DNA of 64,000 bases from the NCBI GenBank assembly GCA_965222125.1, contig CBDCTC010000006.1, positions 1,302,001-1,366,000 of the forward strand, read 5' to 3'. The notes beneath the pieces were generated by a model. That model was not told where the DNA came from. It made no database searches and saw only the letters and a list, made by a program, of their open reading frames with translations. Positions 33,715-42,735 of the stretch are shown here, piece by piece. The position numbers and the translations under genes are program-made. This stretch comes from CAZENU01 sp965222125 (GTDB lineage Bacteria; Chloroflexota; Dehalococcoidia; Lucifugimonadales; CAZENU01). How positions within the stretch are numbered: the stretch's first letter is position 1; the number at the start of each line of letters is the position of its first letter.

Positions 33715-35022
33715 CTAGAAGCTGGCCAGCTCTACCACCCTGCGCTCCTCCATGGCGGCGTCGGCGGCGAAGCCCACGAGGTGGCTGTTGATCGAGTCGT
33801 CCAGGGACGTGCAGGAGATGGAGCAAGGCTCGCCCTGCACCAGGCTCACGAAGTCCTCCACCAGCCGTATGTCGCCCCCGCCGTGGCCTCCGAACGCGCC
33901 CTGCATGTCGCCGGAGACGTCTGTGTCGACCCGCTCCTCCGAGTACTCGGTGCCCGGGTCGATATGCCTGACCACGAAGCTCTGGTCTTCGAACACGCCC
34001 TGGATTTCGCCGATGGTGCCGACGAGATGGATGGACCGGGACGGACGCGCCGTGCCTCCGACCATGTTGTGAGTGGCCGTCGTCCCGTCGTCGAACTCCA
34101 TCGCCACGGCCTGGCGGTCCACGACGTCGTTGTCCATGCCCCACACGCATCGGCCGTAGTCGCTGGTCGCCAGCAGGTCCGAGCGCTGCTCGTCGGTGGG
34201 GCGGCTGACGTTCTCCAGCTCGGACCAGACGTAGAAGGCCCACCGGTCGGGGTGGTCGAGGTAGTGCTTCCGGGCGGAGTACAGGCAGTCGGCCTCTATC
34301 GCGCAGTCGACCAGGCACCGGGTACCCGCGCCCGGGGGCGCGTTCTCGGCTCGAAAATGAGACCGCGAGCCGAAGCTGGACACGGCGACCGGCCCGGACC
34401 CGGCCTTCAGCCACATGATCAGGTCGAGGTCGTGGCAGCACTTGGCCATCAGCATGGAGGACCCACCCGCCCTGCGGCGCCACTTGCCGCGAACGAACCC
34501 CACCGCCATGTGATGATAGCTGACGTGCTCGACGGTCTGAACGCTGACGATGTCGCCGATCACGCCGGCGGCCACCCGCTCCTTGATCGCTCGGTAGAAG
34601 GGCGCGTACCGCAGGACGTGGCAGACCATGACGTGGCTGCCGCTGCGAGCCGCCGTTTCGACCAGGGTGCGCATCTCGTCCCTGCCGGTCGCGAACGGCT
34701 TCTCCAGCAGGAGGTGGTAGCCCGCGTCCAGCACCGGGACAGAGGTCGGCACGTGAAGGCGGTCCATGGTGCCGTTGATCGCGGCGTCGGCGAACCTGGG
34801 CTGCGCCGCCAGCTCTTCCGCGGACGCGAAGCAGCGCGTCTCGGGGAGGCCAAAGCGTTCCGCCGTCTGGCGCCGGCGCAACTCCGAGGGGTCGGCGACG
34901 CCGACGATCCTGAGTCGGTCGGGGCGTCGCTCGGAGTACGCGGCGTAGCCGACACCCCGATGGCCCGCGCCGACGATCACGGCGGTGACGGGACGAGCGC
35001 CGGCGTCGTGCGATCGGGCCAC
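33715..35022 (-). CDS. Gfo/Idh/MocA family oxidoreductase
   Basis: A 435-residue NAD(P)-dependent dehydrogenase family member. The Rossmann motif is AVIVGAGHRGVGYAAYS near residue 14; the nicotinamide-site EKP is in HLLLEKPFATG near residue 104; CHDLDLIMWLK near residue 193 carries the conserved histidine-aspartate of the active site. GSSMLMAKCCHDLD is common in the group acting on inositol- or sugar-like compounds, but the substrate is unknown. It lies 147 bp from the next gene of the same family, on the same strand, so they may work in one pathway. Confidence 0.88.
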   Translation of the reverse strand: MARSHDAGARPVTAVIVGAGHRGVGYAAYSERRPDRLRIVGVADPSELRRRQTAERFGLPETRCFASAEELAAQPRFADAAINGTMDRLHVPTSVPVLDAGYHLLLEKPFATGRDEMRTLVETAARSGSHVMVCHVLRYAPFYRAIKERVAAGVIGDIVSVQTVEHVSYHHMAVGFVRGKWRRRAGGSSMLMAKCCHDLDLIMWLKAGSGPVAVSSFGSRSHFRAENAPPGAGTRCLVDCAIEADCLYSARKHYLDHPDRWAFYVWSELENVSRPTDEQRSDLLATSDYGRCVWGMDNDVVDRQAVAMEFDDGTTATHNMVGGTARPSRSIHLVGTIGEIQGVFEDQSFVVRHIDPGTEYSEERVDTDVSGDMQGAFGGHGGGDIRLVEDFVSLVQGEPCSISCTSLDDSINSHLVGFAADAAMEERRVVELASF

Positions 35023-35169
35023 CGGGCCTAGTCTCCCGACTCTGTAGTTCGTCGTCTAGAGAAGTTGGGCATGTTCTCGGTCGTCACTCTCACCCCAGCC
35101 CTCTCCCGTCGAGGGAGAGGGGGCCCGCTGCCCGACGCCCTCATTCCCGCGAATCTCAGGTTCAGGACG

Positions 35170-36366
35170 CTAGTAGCCCTGGATGACGTCGACTCGCCGG
35201 CCGGTCCTGCCCGACTCGTAGGCGGCGTCGATGATGCGCATCACGGCCAGCGCATCGTTCATGTTGAGCAGTCCGGGCTCGCCGGCCCGGATGTCGTCGA
35301 TGAAGCGCTGGAACCACCTGTGGTAGCGCACGTTCCCGATCTCGGGGTTGGTCGGCACGGTGTGGCCCGCGGACCAGCGACTGCTGTGCCTCTCCTCCTG
35401 CGGCGTCTCGGCCCACTCGTAGTGGAAGACCTTCTCGGGCACGCCCTCCCACTTGTCGGAGACGCTGTATACCTCAAGCCGGTTGCTGCCGACCGGCGTC
35501 CACTCGGCCCAGCCCTCCGTGCCGCGGAACGCGAACACGCTGTCGTACCCCTGCGGGACGTGCCCCACCGGCTTCGTGTAGCCGTGGTGAAGACAGCCGT
35601 AGGCGCCGTTCTCGAACTCCATAGCGAGTATGGCGATGTCCTCCAGCGGCTCCTCCATGTAGCCCTGCGGCCGGCCCATCATCGCCTGGACGGACTTGAC
35701 CTCGCTGCCCATGACGTACCGCAGCAGCTCCAGGTGGTGGCAGCCGACGAAGTGCAGGATGCCGCCGCCCTCGCTGGGCGTCCTCGCCGCCGACAGCACC
35801 TCGTGGCCGTCCTTCGTGTAGCGGACCGACACCGCCGGCTTGCCGAACTCGCCGCCCACCTGGACGGAGAACTGTCGGCTCTCGATGTCGAGCGGGCGTC
35901 CCAAGACTCCCTGGTCGATCAGGTCCCTCAGGTCCATCGCCGGAGGGTGGAACCGGTACGGATAGCCCAGGAAGGTCGTGAGGCGGTTGTCGTTGACGGC
36001 CCTGACGGCTGGGACGAGGTCGTCCGCCGACAGCGAGAGCGGCTTGTCGACGAAGTAGTGCTTGCCCGCCTCGCTCAGCTTCCGGAGCGTCTCGGGTACC
36101 TGGCTGGGCGACACGCAGACGCAGGCGAGGTCGAAGTCCTCCTTCTCCAGCAGATCGTCAAGGTTGTCGTACCGGCCCGCGGCCGGGAAGTGCTTCTCGG
36201 CGTCCTTGAGAAAGTCCGTATTGCGCCACTCGCAGAATGCCGTCACCTCGACGCCGTCGAGGTGGTGGAACTGGCGCATGAAGCTGGGCTGCTCCGGCCC
36301 GATGGTCCCCGCGTGGCTCAGGCTCAGGCCGACCATCGCCGCTTTCAACGTTCGCTTGTCGCTCAT
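35170..36366 (-). CDS. Gfo/Idh/MocA family oxidoreductase
   Basis: A 398-residue protein with a divergent dinucleotide motif, AAMVGLSLSHAGTIGPE, near residue 9; the usual GxGxxG is not intact, so cofactor use is less certain. The EKP triad appears as HYFVDKPLSLSA near residue 102. FLGYPYRFHPPAMDLRDLI near residue 132 and GGILHFVGCHHLELLRYV near residue 200 match the C-terminal domain of the family. GGGAGG lies 7 bases before the ATG. A plausible promoter is at 36402-36430. Confidence 0.85.
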   Translation of the reverse strand: MSDKRTLKAAMVGLSLSHAGTIGPEQPSFMRQFHHLDGVEVTAFCEWRNTDFLKDAEKHFPAAGRYDNLDDLLEKEDFDLACVCVSPSQVPETLRKLSEAGKHYFVDKPLSLSADDLVPAVRAVNDNRLTTFLGYPYRFHPPAMDLRDLIDQGVLGRPLDIESRQFSVQVGGEFGKPAVSVRYTKDGHEVLSAARTPSEGGGILHFVGCHHLELLRYVMGSEVKSVQAMMGRPQGYMEEPLEDIAILAMEFENGAYGCLHHGYTKPVGHVPQGYDSVFAFRGTEGWAEWTPVGSNRLEVYSVSDKWEGVPEKVFHYEWAETPQEERHSSRWSAGHTVPTNPEIGNVRYHRWFQRFIDDIRAGEPGLLNMNDALAVMRIIDAAYESGRTGRRVDVIQGY

Positions 36367-36401
36367 GACTACCTCCCGGAACGGTGCTTAGACGCGTCGA
36401 C

Positions 36402-36430
36402 GTTCTACACGTAAATCACGGTACGGACAA
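36402..36430 (-). promoter_or_regulatory. possible promoter for the oxidoreductase at 36366
   Basis: Minus strand TTGTCC (36430-36425), 17-bp spacer, TAGAAC (36407-36402), 36 bp before the ATG. Confidence 0.4.
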
Positions 36431-36475
36431 GGGGGCAGGACCGGCCTGGCGCCGAACGGCGCCGCCGGGGCGGGA

Positions 36476-36715
36476 TCAGGGGCTGCCGACGGAGAGGCAG
36501 GTGACAGTGCGGACGATCCCCCTGATGGTGTGCACCTTGCTGGTGACGAGGTCGCCGACCGCGTTCAGGTCGGGCGCGCTTACGATCGCGACGATGTCGT
36601 ACGGGCCCGTGACCGGGTCCACGGTCTGGACCTCGGACAGACGCCTTAGCTCGCGCGTCACGTCGTGGATGGTACCGACCGCGGTCTCGATCAGAATGTA
36701 CGCCTTGGTAGCCAC
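36476..36715 (-). CDS. single-domain Lrp/AsnC ligand-binding (RAM) protein
   Basis: A 79-residue protein made only of the RAM domain: AYILIETAVGTIHDVTREL, then VQTVDPVTGPYDIVAIVSA and RTVTCLSVGSP. It lacks the DNA-binding helix-turn-helix of full Lrp regulators. Such stand-alone domains form dimer or larger rings and bind amino acids; some modulate partners. The GTG start has GGAGG upstream. It lies 35 bp after the hpf gene on the same strand. Confidence 0.85.
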   Translation of the reverse strand: MATKAYILIETAVGTIHDVTRELRRLSEVQTVDPVTGPYDIVAIVSAPDLNAVGDLVTSKVHTIRGIVRTVTCLSVGSP

Positions 36716-36750
36716 GTCTCACCTCCGCAGGACTGTTGTCGCCGAGCGGG

Positions 36751-37335
36751 TCATTCTCCCGTCAACTCGGCCTCGATGATCCCATAGTCGCCGTCCCGGC
36801 GCCGATACGCGACGTTGTACTCCTCGGTGTCCACGTTGTAGAAGAGAAAGAAGCTGTGGCCGAGCAGCTCCATCCGGTCGATGGCCTCCTGCGCGTCCAT
36901 CGGCGTCACCTCGAACCGCTTCGTGCGAACGACCTGGGCCTCGTCGCCGGGCGGCGGCGGCACGCCGTCGTCGGGCGACTCCTCGCCCGAGACAGCGCCG
37001 GCCCGCACCGACTCCCTGGACTGCTCGCTGCGGTACACCTTCCCCTTGTAGCGCCGGATCTGCCGGTCCATCACATCGGCGACGGCGTCTATCGCAGCGT
37101 ACACGTCCGGGCCGCGCTCCTGACCCCTGAGGACGTGCCTTCCGGCGGACAGCGTCATCTGGGCCGTCACCCGTTCGTCCTTCAAGCGGGACGAGGTCCC
37201 CGTCAGCTCCAGACGCGCCTCCGAGAGGGCTTTCAGGTGCCGCTCGAGCCGGCCGTGCTTCTTCAGGATGTACTCCCGAGCGCCGTCGTCGAGCCTGAGG
37301 TTCGTGGCGTGAATCTGGAGGGCCAAAGGTCGCAC
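36751..37335 (-). CDS. hpf: long-form ribosome hibernation promoting factor
   Basis: Dimerises and silences ribosomes in stationary phase. The N-terminal S30AE domain (LQIHATNLRLDDGAREYILK, then VTAQMTLSAGRHVLRG and DVYAAIDAVADVMDRQIRRY) is followed by a linker and the C-terminal dimerisation domain (VVRTKRFEVTPMDAQEAIDR, then MELLGHSFFLFYNVDTEEYN), so this is the long form. I chose the GTG at 37335 because the family starts a few residues before LQIHA; an ATG at 37416 would add an atypical extension. About 194 residues. Confidence 0.9.
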   Translation of the reverse strand: MRPLALQIHATNLRLDDGAREYILKKHGRLERHLKALSEARLELTGTSSRLKDERVTAQMTLSAGRHVLRGQERGPDVYAAIDAVADVMDRQIRRYKGKVYRSEQSRESVRAGAVSGEESPDDGVPPPPGDEAQVVRTKRFEVTPMDAQEAIDRMELLGHSFFLFYNVDTEEYNVAYRRRDGDYGIIEAELTGE

Positions 37336-37389
37336 GTTTCCCGGAACGCCGGCTTCCCCGCCGTCCCACGGCCCATGATAGCACGGCGA

Positions 37390-37419
37390 TTGACACCGGC
37401 CTGGGGCCGCCAGCATAAT
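37390..37419 (+). promoter_or_regulatory. promoter for the barrel protein at 37455
   Basis: TTGACA at 37390-37395 and CATAAT at 37414-37419 with an 18-bp spacer, ending 35 bp before the ATG. Confidence 0.55.
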
Positions 37420-37454
37420 CCGCGCGCCGCATACTCGAAGACTTGGAGGAAGAC

Positions 37455-38549
37455 ATGCCAGACGGAATCGTCCTCTGGGGACCGCCGTGCGTCGGGAGCA
37501 AGCCGGGCGATCCTGACTACGAGCGCGAGGTCCGCCCGTGGGTCGACCGCTGCCGGGGCGTCGGCGTGACGAAGATGATCACCGGCGCGGCCGACCCGGT
37601 GCTGGTCGCGGCCGGACACGAGAAGGGCCTCGTCGTCCACCCGTACCGGGACTACACCGCGTTTCCGAACTACGGGAGACGCCGCGTCAGGTACGGCTGG
37701 TCGCTGGACTGGCTCAGGCCGCCGGTGGAGTCGCCCGAGGCGCGTCGAATTCTCGAACAACACCGCCCGGTGTGGGACGGCCCGACCGTGGAGGAGGAGT
37801 CGGTGGAGGCCTTCGCGCTCGAGCATCCCGAGCTGTGGAGCCTGACGCGCGACGGCAGCCGTCCGCTCCGCCCGGGCGAGCGGCGCTACATGAGCCTCGC
37901 GTTCGCCGACGTGCGGGCCAACCAGACCGCCAAGTTCCTGGCCGCCCTCGAGCGCGCGGGCGGCGCTGACGGCATACAGATCGAGTTCGTCCTCGGCGAC
38001 GAAGACGAGGACGGAATCTCGCCCTACGGCTACGAGGACGCCGTGACGGAGGCGTTCAGGGAGCAGACCGGCCGCGACCCGTTTATCATACCCAACGGGG
38101 ACCCGGAGTGGCTGCGGTTCCGCGCCGGCTACGTCACGCGGTTCCTGAAGGAGCTGAAGGACGCGATAGCCGCCTCCTACCCGGGCGTCACCTTCACCTC
38201 GACCATGATCGCCGGCGACCCCGACGACTACCTGAAGGTGCTGCAGGACTGGCCCGCGTGGCTGGACGCGGGCACCGTGGACGAGCTGTACGTCTGGTGG
38301 CGCACCGATTCGGACCTCGGCAGGCTGGAGCGGCAGGCCCGCCACGCCGCCGACGTCGTCGCGGGCCGCGTGCCGTTCATCGCTGAGCTGTCGTCCTACC
38401 ACCCAGGCAGCTTCCAGGACCCCGACCTCTTGGTCGAGGGCGCGCGCGTCGCGATGGCGAACGGCGCCAACGCGGTCGGCGTGTACCGGAGCCACGCGGT
38501 GGACCAACTCGACCTCTGGCCCGCGCTGGAGCGGATGGCCAGGCTGTAG
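37455..38549 (+). CDS. TIM-barrel, glycoside hydrolase-like protein of unknown function
   Basis: A 364-residue cytoplasmic protein starting with ATG after GGAGGA. It resembles the barrel type of the 595-residue protein at 24700: strand-loops such as GVGVTKMITGAADPVLVAAG near residue 35, AGGADGIQIEFVLGDEDEDG near residue 166 and VDELYVWWRTDSDLGRLERQ near residue 276. Acidic residues in EFVLGDED could be catalytic, but this is a guess. Substrate unknown. It stands alone, diverging from hpf. Confidence 0.6.
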   Translation: MPDGIVLWGPPCVGSKPGDPDYEREVRPWVDRCRGVGVTKMITGAADPVLVAAGHEKGLVVHPYRDYTAFPNYGRRRVRYGWSLDWLRPPVESPEARRILEQHRPVWDGPTVEEESVEAFALEHPELWSLTRDGSRPLRPGERRYMSLAFADVRANQTAKFLAALERAGGADGIQIEFVLGDEDEDGISPYGYEDAVTEAFREQTGRDPFIIPNGDPEWLRFRAGYVTRFLKELKDAIAASYPGVTFTSTMIAGDPDDYLKVLQDWPAWLDAGTVDELYVWWRTDSDLGRLERQARHAADVVAGRVPFIAELSSYHPGSFQDPDLLVEGARVAMANGANAVGVYRSHAVDQLDLWPALERMARL

Positions 38550-39301
38550 CGCCGGTTCACGGGGTCACGTCGGAAGTCCGCCAGTCGCAACTGTTCAGAG
38601 TTGGAGGGACGAGTGCCCCTTCAGACCCCTGGATGCCCGCCCCCGCCTCCGCGAGGACAGGCTCTTCGCGGGCATGACGGTAGGGAGTGTCTGCGTTCCG
38701 GAATAGAGTGTAGTCGTCATTCCGGCCCCCGAGCCGGAATCCAGGGGTGGGGAGGTCGAGCTCAACAGCGCCCCGCTAATGCCGAGAACCAGTCCACGTC
38801 TGGAACTCTGCCAAGGTCTCCCAATGCAGGGGCTGCCGGCGTGCCAGGGTAGCCCCTCTCACCAGGACTGAACAAGTTACCCCTAACTGTTCACACTGGA
38901 GGAGATGAACTTGGTGTGTAGGAAAGCTCTGACGAATCACCCCCAGCTTCCCCACCTGATTGGGCCGGCCGGCGTGACAGACTGCTTCAGGTGTCATGCT
39001 GGTCCACCTTGTCTGAACACTTACCGTCAGTCCACCATCGGCGCGTCAGCCGGCGTGACTGCGGCCTACGCCGCTGGTTGAGGGTCTGAACAGCTACACC
39101 GGGCGGCATTCGAGGCGTCCGAACAGTCGAGCCGAGTGGCATCGGCTGCGGAGGCCGTGCACTCCGGAATCAATCCGTTTTCGCGGCTCCTGCGTATATA
39201 TCTAGTGTAGCCCAGGCTCGCCATCCGATCGACGGCGACCTATGGGCGGATCCACGGTAGTTCGCGAGCGGAACCTTCAGAGACCATTCGGAGGGGTACC
39301 G
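38550..39301 (+). repeat. 752-bp gene-free stretch with dispersed repeats R2 and R3
   Basis: Holds an R3 copy at 38708-38872 (hairpin ATTCCGGC 38719-38726 / GCCGGAAT 38733-38740, ending in GGGTAGCCCCTCTCACCA) and a shortened R2 copy at 38958-39012. No reading frame here has family likeness. It looks like a site where repeats collect. Confidence 0.7.
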
Positions 39302-39676
39302 ATGAGAAAAGTGGCCATCATCTCGATCCTCGCCATCGGCGCGCTGGCCCTGTTGGGGACAGTCGCCTCCGGCAACGAACGTCCACTGGAACATTACGAC
39401 ACGGACGCAGACGGTGAGTTCAGTTGGGCTGAAGCCCGCGCGGCCGCTCAGGACCACTTCCGCGGTTCACTGAGCCGAGAGCAGATGCTCGACGTGCATT
39501 TGCTCTACACGTTCATCCTGCCTGTACCCACGAGAGTCGAAGCTCTCGACCCGTTGTATCCGGTCGACGGATTTGGCGATCAGCCAGTCTCCGCGTCAGG
39601 GAAACTGCTGGTTCTCGACAATACGGGCCACCACATCAGGTTCTGGGATGCCAATGGGAACAGGTACTCGAAGTAG
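39302..39676 (+). CDS. small secreted protein with one EF-hand-like loop
   Basis: A 124-residue protein. The start MRKVAIISILAIGALALLG is a clear signal peptide, with cleavage likely after VASG near residue 25. A canonical calcium loop D-T-D-A-D-G-E-F-S-W-A-E follows at about residues 33-44, like an EF hand or dockerin half. The C-terminal half (VLDNTGHHIRFWDANGNRYS) has an Asp/Asn-Gly rich turn. I do not recognise the family. GGAGGGG lies 7 bases before the ATG. Its 3' end overlaps a truncated kinase gene on the other strand. Confidence 0.7.
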   Translation: MRKVAIISILAIGALALLGTVASGNERPLEHYDTDADGEFSWAEARAAAQDHFRGSLSREQMLDVHLLYTFILPVPTRVEALDPLYPVDGFGDQPVSASGKLLVLDNTGHHIRFWDANGNRYSK

Positions 39677-39849
39677 AGCGCGTTGCCGCCTGTCGGCAGC
39701 CGGGCCCGCGCCCGCTGGAAGGCGAGCCGCAGGTCGTCCACCATCATCCAATGCACCCCGAGCGGCAGACCTATGCGCTCGGCTACGACGGTCTTCCCCG
39801 ACGCCGAGTGCCCGCCTATGAGCAGGACCGTCCAGTCTCTATCGGACAC
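39580..39849 (-). pseudogene. truncated P-loop kinase-like gene
   Basis: Starts as a normal small kinase with a Walker A motif, VLLIGGHSASGKTVVAERIG, then VDDLRLAFQRAR. The likeness ends near NALYFEYL (about residue 64), after which the frame runs antisense to the secreted protein gene. Family members of this kind are usually 200 residues or longer, so only the N-terminal third is left. The start ATG is at 39849. Confidence 0.7.
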
Positions 39850-39966
39850 TCGACGTGACTCCAGACTGCAAAGGCCGGGGCAGAGCGTCAGGCGACGCTC
39901 TCCGCCGCGGCTCGTATGGCCGACTGTAGCGCACTCCAGCAGGCTGCCCTGCTGCTCGGAGGGGGA

Positions 39967-40305
39967 CTAGGCGTGTAATATCTTCTCGATTCGCGCAACG
40001 AGCTCGGGAAGGTCTTCTTTCACAGTCGTCCAAAGGATGGCCAGATCGACGGTATCGTACTCGTGGATGAGCCGGTTCCGCATTCCTATGATCCGGGCCC
40101 AGTCTATCCCAGGGTACTTCCGACTCTCGTTCGACGGGACCCTGCCCGCCGCCTCTCCGACTATCTCCACGAGGCGGGTCAACGCCAGGCTGAGGACCCG
40201 TTCCTGCTCCAAGTCGCCTTGGGATCGTCCCTGCGCCAGGTCTATGGCCTCGCGGGCGTGGTCGCGCATATGGCCCAGTGTGACCGCGTAGTCACGTCTC
40301 GTCAT
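39967..40305 (-). CDS. HepT-like toxin (DUF86 RNase)
   Basis: A 112-residue HEPN-type ribonuclease toxin. The catalytic motif is seen in IIGMRNRLIHEYDTVD (RX4-6H) near residue 76. The helix bundle start GHMRDHAREAIDLAQGR fits the family. I chose the ATG at 40305 because MTRRDYAVTLGHMRDH matches the family start; a longer frame exists. It overlaps the upstream nucleotidyltransferase gene by 14 bp, the standard arrangement in which MntA modifies and silences HepT. Confidence 0.88.
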   Translation of the reverse strand: MTRRDYAVTLGHMRDHAREAIDLAQGRSQGDLEQERVLSLALTRLVEIVGEAAGRVPSNESRKYPGIDWARIIGMRNRLIHEYDTVDLAILWTTVKEDLPELVARIEKILHA

Positions 40306-40621
40306 GCAGCACCTCAGCCTCCGCAAGCACCCGGTCGACAAGGTATTTGCTGAGTCCGCCCGGCGTGTGCATATCGACTTTCCGCCCGCCGACGAGCCGG
40401 GCCATCTCGATCTCGATGCCGGCCAAGGTCATGAGCCCGGGAATGTGCTCCGGGTGAAACTCGACCAGAACGTCGACATCGCTGTCCGAGCCAAAGTCGT
40501 CCCGCAGAATCGAGCCGAAAAGCGACATCTTCAGGATGTAATGGCGGCGGCAGAAGGCCACCACCTGGCTATCAGGTACATTGAGTCGCCGCCGCGCTGC
40601 GCTTGGGACTTCGGATGCCAT
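40292..40621 (-). CDS. MntA-like nucleotidyltransferase antitoxin
   Basis: A 109-residue minimal nucleotidyltransferase. The motif is KMSLFGSILRDDFGSDSDVD, i.e. GS(x)9-type with catalytic D-x-D in DSDVDVLVEF. MntA-type antitoxins adenylylate a tyrosine in HepT; the partner has HEYD, consistent with that. The pair lies downstream of rpe on the same strand. Confidence 0.88.
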   Translation of the reverse strand: MASEVPSAARRRLNVPDSQVVAFCRRHYILKMSLFGSILRDDFGSDSDVDVLVEFHPEHIPGLMTLAGIEIEMARLVGGRKVDMHTPGGLSKYLVDRVLAEAEVLHDET

Positions 40622-40636
40622 CTCAGGGCGCCTATG

Positions 40637-41314
40637 TCAGGCGCCGCCCACGGCCGCGGCGCGTATGGCCGCGATGGCGTCGGCGACCGGGGTTCCGGCA
40701 TCGTAGACGGCAGAGCCGGCGACGAGGACGCTGGCGCCCGCCTGGGCGGCCAGCCGGGCATTGCCGGGCTTGATGCCGCCGTCGACCTCCAGCTCGGCGT
40801 CGAGGCCGCGTTCGTCGAGCGCCTTCCGAAGCCGGCCGATCTTGCCGACCATCCTCTCGATGAATGGCTGGCCGCCGAAGCCGGGGTTAACCGTCATCGC
40901 CAGCACCTGGTCGAGGTCGGGCAGCACCTCCTCGACCGCCGAAGCGGGCGTCGCCGGGTTGACGGCCACCCCGGCCCGCGCGCCGCGCTCCCTGATCTGC
41001 TCCACGACGCGGTGCAGGTGAGTGCACGCCTCGGCGTGCACCGTGATGATGTCCGCGCCGGCGTCCGCTATCTCGTCGACGTACCGCTCCGGGGCCTCGA
41101 CCATCATGTGGACGTCCAAGGGCGCGCTGGTCCACCGGCGGATCGCCCGCACGACGCCGGGCCCGAACGTCAGGCTGGGCACGAAGTGGCCGTCCATCAC
41201 GTCGACGTGTATGTAGTCCGCCCCGCCCTCGGAGGCCTCCGCAACCTGCTCCCCCAGGCGGCCGAAGTCGGCCGACAGGATCGACGGCGCGATCTTGACG
41301 CGGCTACCGGCCAT
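40637..41314 (-). CDS. rpe: ribulose-phosphate 3-epimerase
   Basis: Interconverts ribulose 5-phosphate and xylulose 5-phosphate in the pentose phosphate pathway. 225 residues. Family motifs: IAPSILSADFGRLGEQVAE at residue 8, HVDVMDGHFVPSLTFGP near residue 36, LDVHMMVEAPERY near residue 66 and VNPGFGGQPFIERMVGKIG near residue 140; the metal and catalytic residues (H, D, D) are kept. Start at 41314 overlaps the argH 3' end by 11 bp, so it is translated with argH. Confidence 0.95.
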   Translation of the reverse strand: MAGSRVKIAPSILSADFGRLGEQVAEASEGGADYIHVDVMDGHFVPSLTFGPGVVRAIRRWTSAPLDVHMMVEAPERYVDEIADAGADIITVHAEACTHLHRVVEQIRERGARAGVAVNPATPASAVEEVLPDLDQVLAMTVNPGFGGQPFIERMVGKIGRLRKALDERGLDAELEVDGGIKPGNARLAAQAGASVLVAGSAVYDAGTPVADAIAAIRAAAVGGA

Positions 41315-42659
41315 CGTTCGCCTCCAGGTCGGCCCGCGCCCGCGACAGGGCGCGCCGGACGCTCTCCGGCCCGGTGCCACCGGGCACCTCCCTCGCGGCG
41401 ACGGACGAGTCGACCGTGATCGACAGCACGTCGCTCTGGAACAGCGGTGAGAACTCCCTGTAGGTCTCCAGCGGCAGCTCGGCCAGCGCCTTGCCTTCCC
41501 GGTACGCCCGCTCCGAGATGCGGGCGGCGACGCCGTGCGCCTCGCGGAACGGCACTCCCCGCACCGCGAGGTAGTCTGCAACGTCGGTCGCCAGGAGATA
41601 CCCGGACTGCGCAGCCGCGCGCAGGTTGTCGCGCCGCACCTCCATGGTGGAGAGCATGCCCGCCATCGCCCGCAGCGTCGGCACGATCGTGTCGACCGTG
41701 TCGAACAGCGCCTCCTTGTCCTCCTGGAGATCGCGGTTGTAGGTCAGCGGCAGGCCCTTGAGCACGGTCAGCGTAGCCACCAGGTTGCCGAAGACCCTGC
41801 CGGTCTTGCCGCGGGCCAGCTCCGCGAAGTCTGGGTTGCGCTTCTGGGGCATGATGCTGCTGCCCGTCGTGTAGTCGCCGCCCAGTCGGACGAACCCGAA
41901 CTCGTCGGACGACCAGACCACCAGCTCCTCGGCCATGCGCGACAGGTGGACGGCGCATATTGCAGACGCCGAGTGGAAGTCCAGCAGGAAGTCCCGGTCG
42001 GAGACGGCGTCCATGCTGTTCGCCGACACGGCCGCGAAGCCGAGCTCCCTGGCGACGAAGTCGCGGTCCACCGGGTAGGGCACGCCGGCGAGCGCGCCGC
42101 TGCCGAGCGGGAGCACGTCGGCCCGGACGCGGGCCTGCCGGAAGCGCTCGGCGTCCCTGCCGAGCATCTCGAAGTGGGCAAGCATGTGGTGGGCGAAGAG
42201 CACGGGCTGGGCCCTCTGGAGATGCGTGTAGCCCGGCATCACGGCGTCGGCGTTAGCTTCGGCCAGCCCGACTAGCGCGACCCGCAGTCCGTGGGTGGCT
42301 GCCAGGACCTCCCCAATGGCCTCCTTCACGTACAGGCGCACGTCGACTGCGACCTGGTCGTTGCGCGACCGCGCGGTGTGGAGCTTCCCCGCCGTCTCCC
42401 CGATCGTCTCGAACAGCCGGCGCTCGATGTTCATGTGGATGTCTTCGAGCTCGGCGCGCCAGGGGAAGTCGCAGTCCTCAATCTCCTTGCGAACGGCCTT
42501 CAGCCCGTCGACGATGGCCGCCGCCTCGTCCTCGGAGATGATCCCCTGCCGGCCGAGCATCCGGGCGTGCGCGATCGAGCCCGCGACGTCCTGGCGGTAC
42601 AGCCTGCGGTCGTAGTGGATCGAAACGGTGTAGGTAGAGGCGACGTTGTCCACGGGCAT
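41304..42659 (-). CDS. argH: argininosuccinate lyase
   Basis: Last step of arginine synthesis. 451 residues. Signatures: HTARSRNDQVAVDVRLYVKE near residue 94, PGYTHLQRAQPVLFAHHMLA near residue 142 and the catalytic-serine loop GSSIMPQKRNPDFAELARGK near residue 266. The usual N-terminal WGGRF part is missing; the ATG at 42659 begins MPVDNVASTYTVSIHYDRRL, and no extended in-frame start is seen, so the enzyme is about 15 residues short at this end. Same strand as the other arg genes, but separated from argG by about 1.8 kb. Confidence 0.95.
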   Translation of the reverse strand: MPVDNVASTYTVSIHYDRRLYRQDVAGSIAHARMLGRQGIISEDEAAAIVDGLKAVRKEIEDCDFPWRAELEDIHMNIERRLFETIGETAGKLHTARSRNDQVAVDVRLYVKEAIGEVLAATHGLRVALVGLAEANADAVMPGYTHLQRAQPVLFAHHMLAHFEMLGRDAERFRQARVRADVLPLGSGALAGVPYPVDRDFVARELGFAAVSANSMDAVSDRDFLLDFHSASAICAVHLSRMAEELVVWSSDEFGFVRLGGDYTTGSSIMPQKRNPDFAELARGKTGRVFGNLVATLTVLKGLPLTYNRDLQEDKEALFDTVDTIVPTLRAMAGMLSTMEVRRDNLRAAAQSGYLLATDVADYLAVRGVPFREAHGVAARISERAYREGKALAELPLETYREFSPLFQSDVLSITVDSSVAAREVPGGTGPESVRRALSRARADLEANDGR

Positions 42660-42735
42660 CTGCTCGGCGCGCGGCTGCTGGCCGCCGTCCCGGCGGACGG
42701 CGTGCAGCCATGATAGCCGATTGGCCGAGCGCCCG

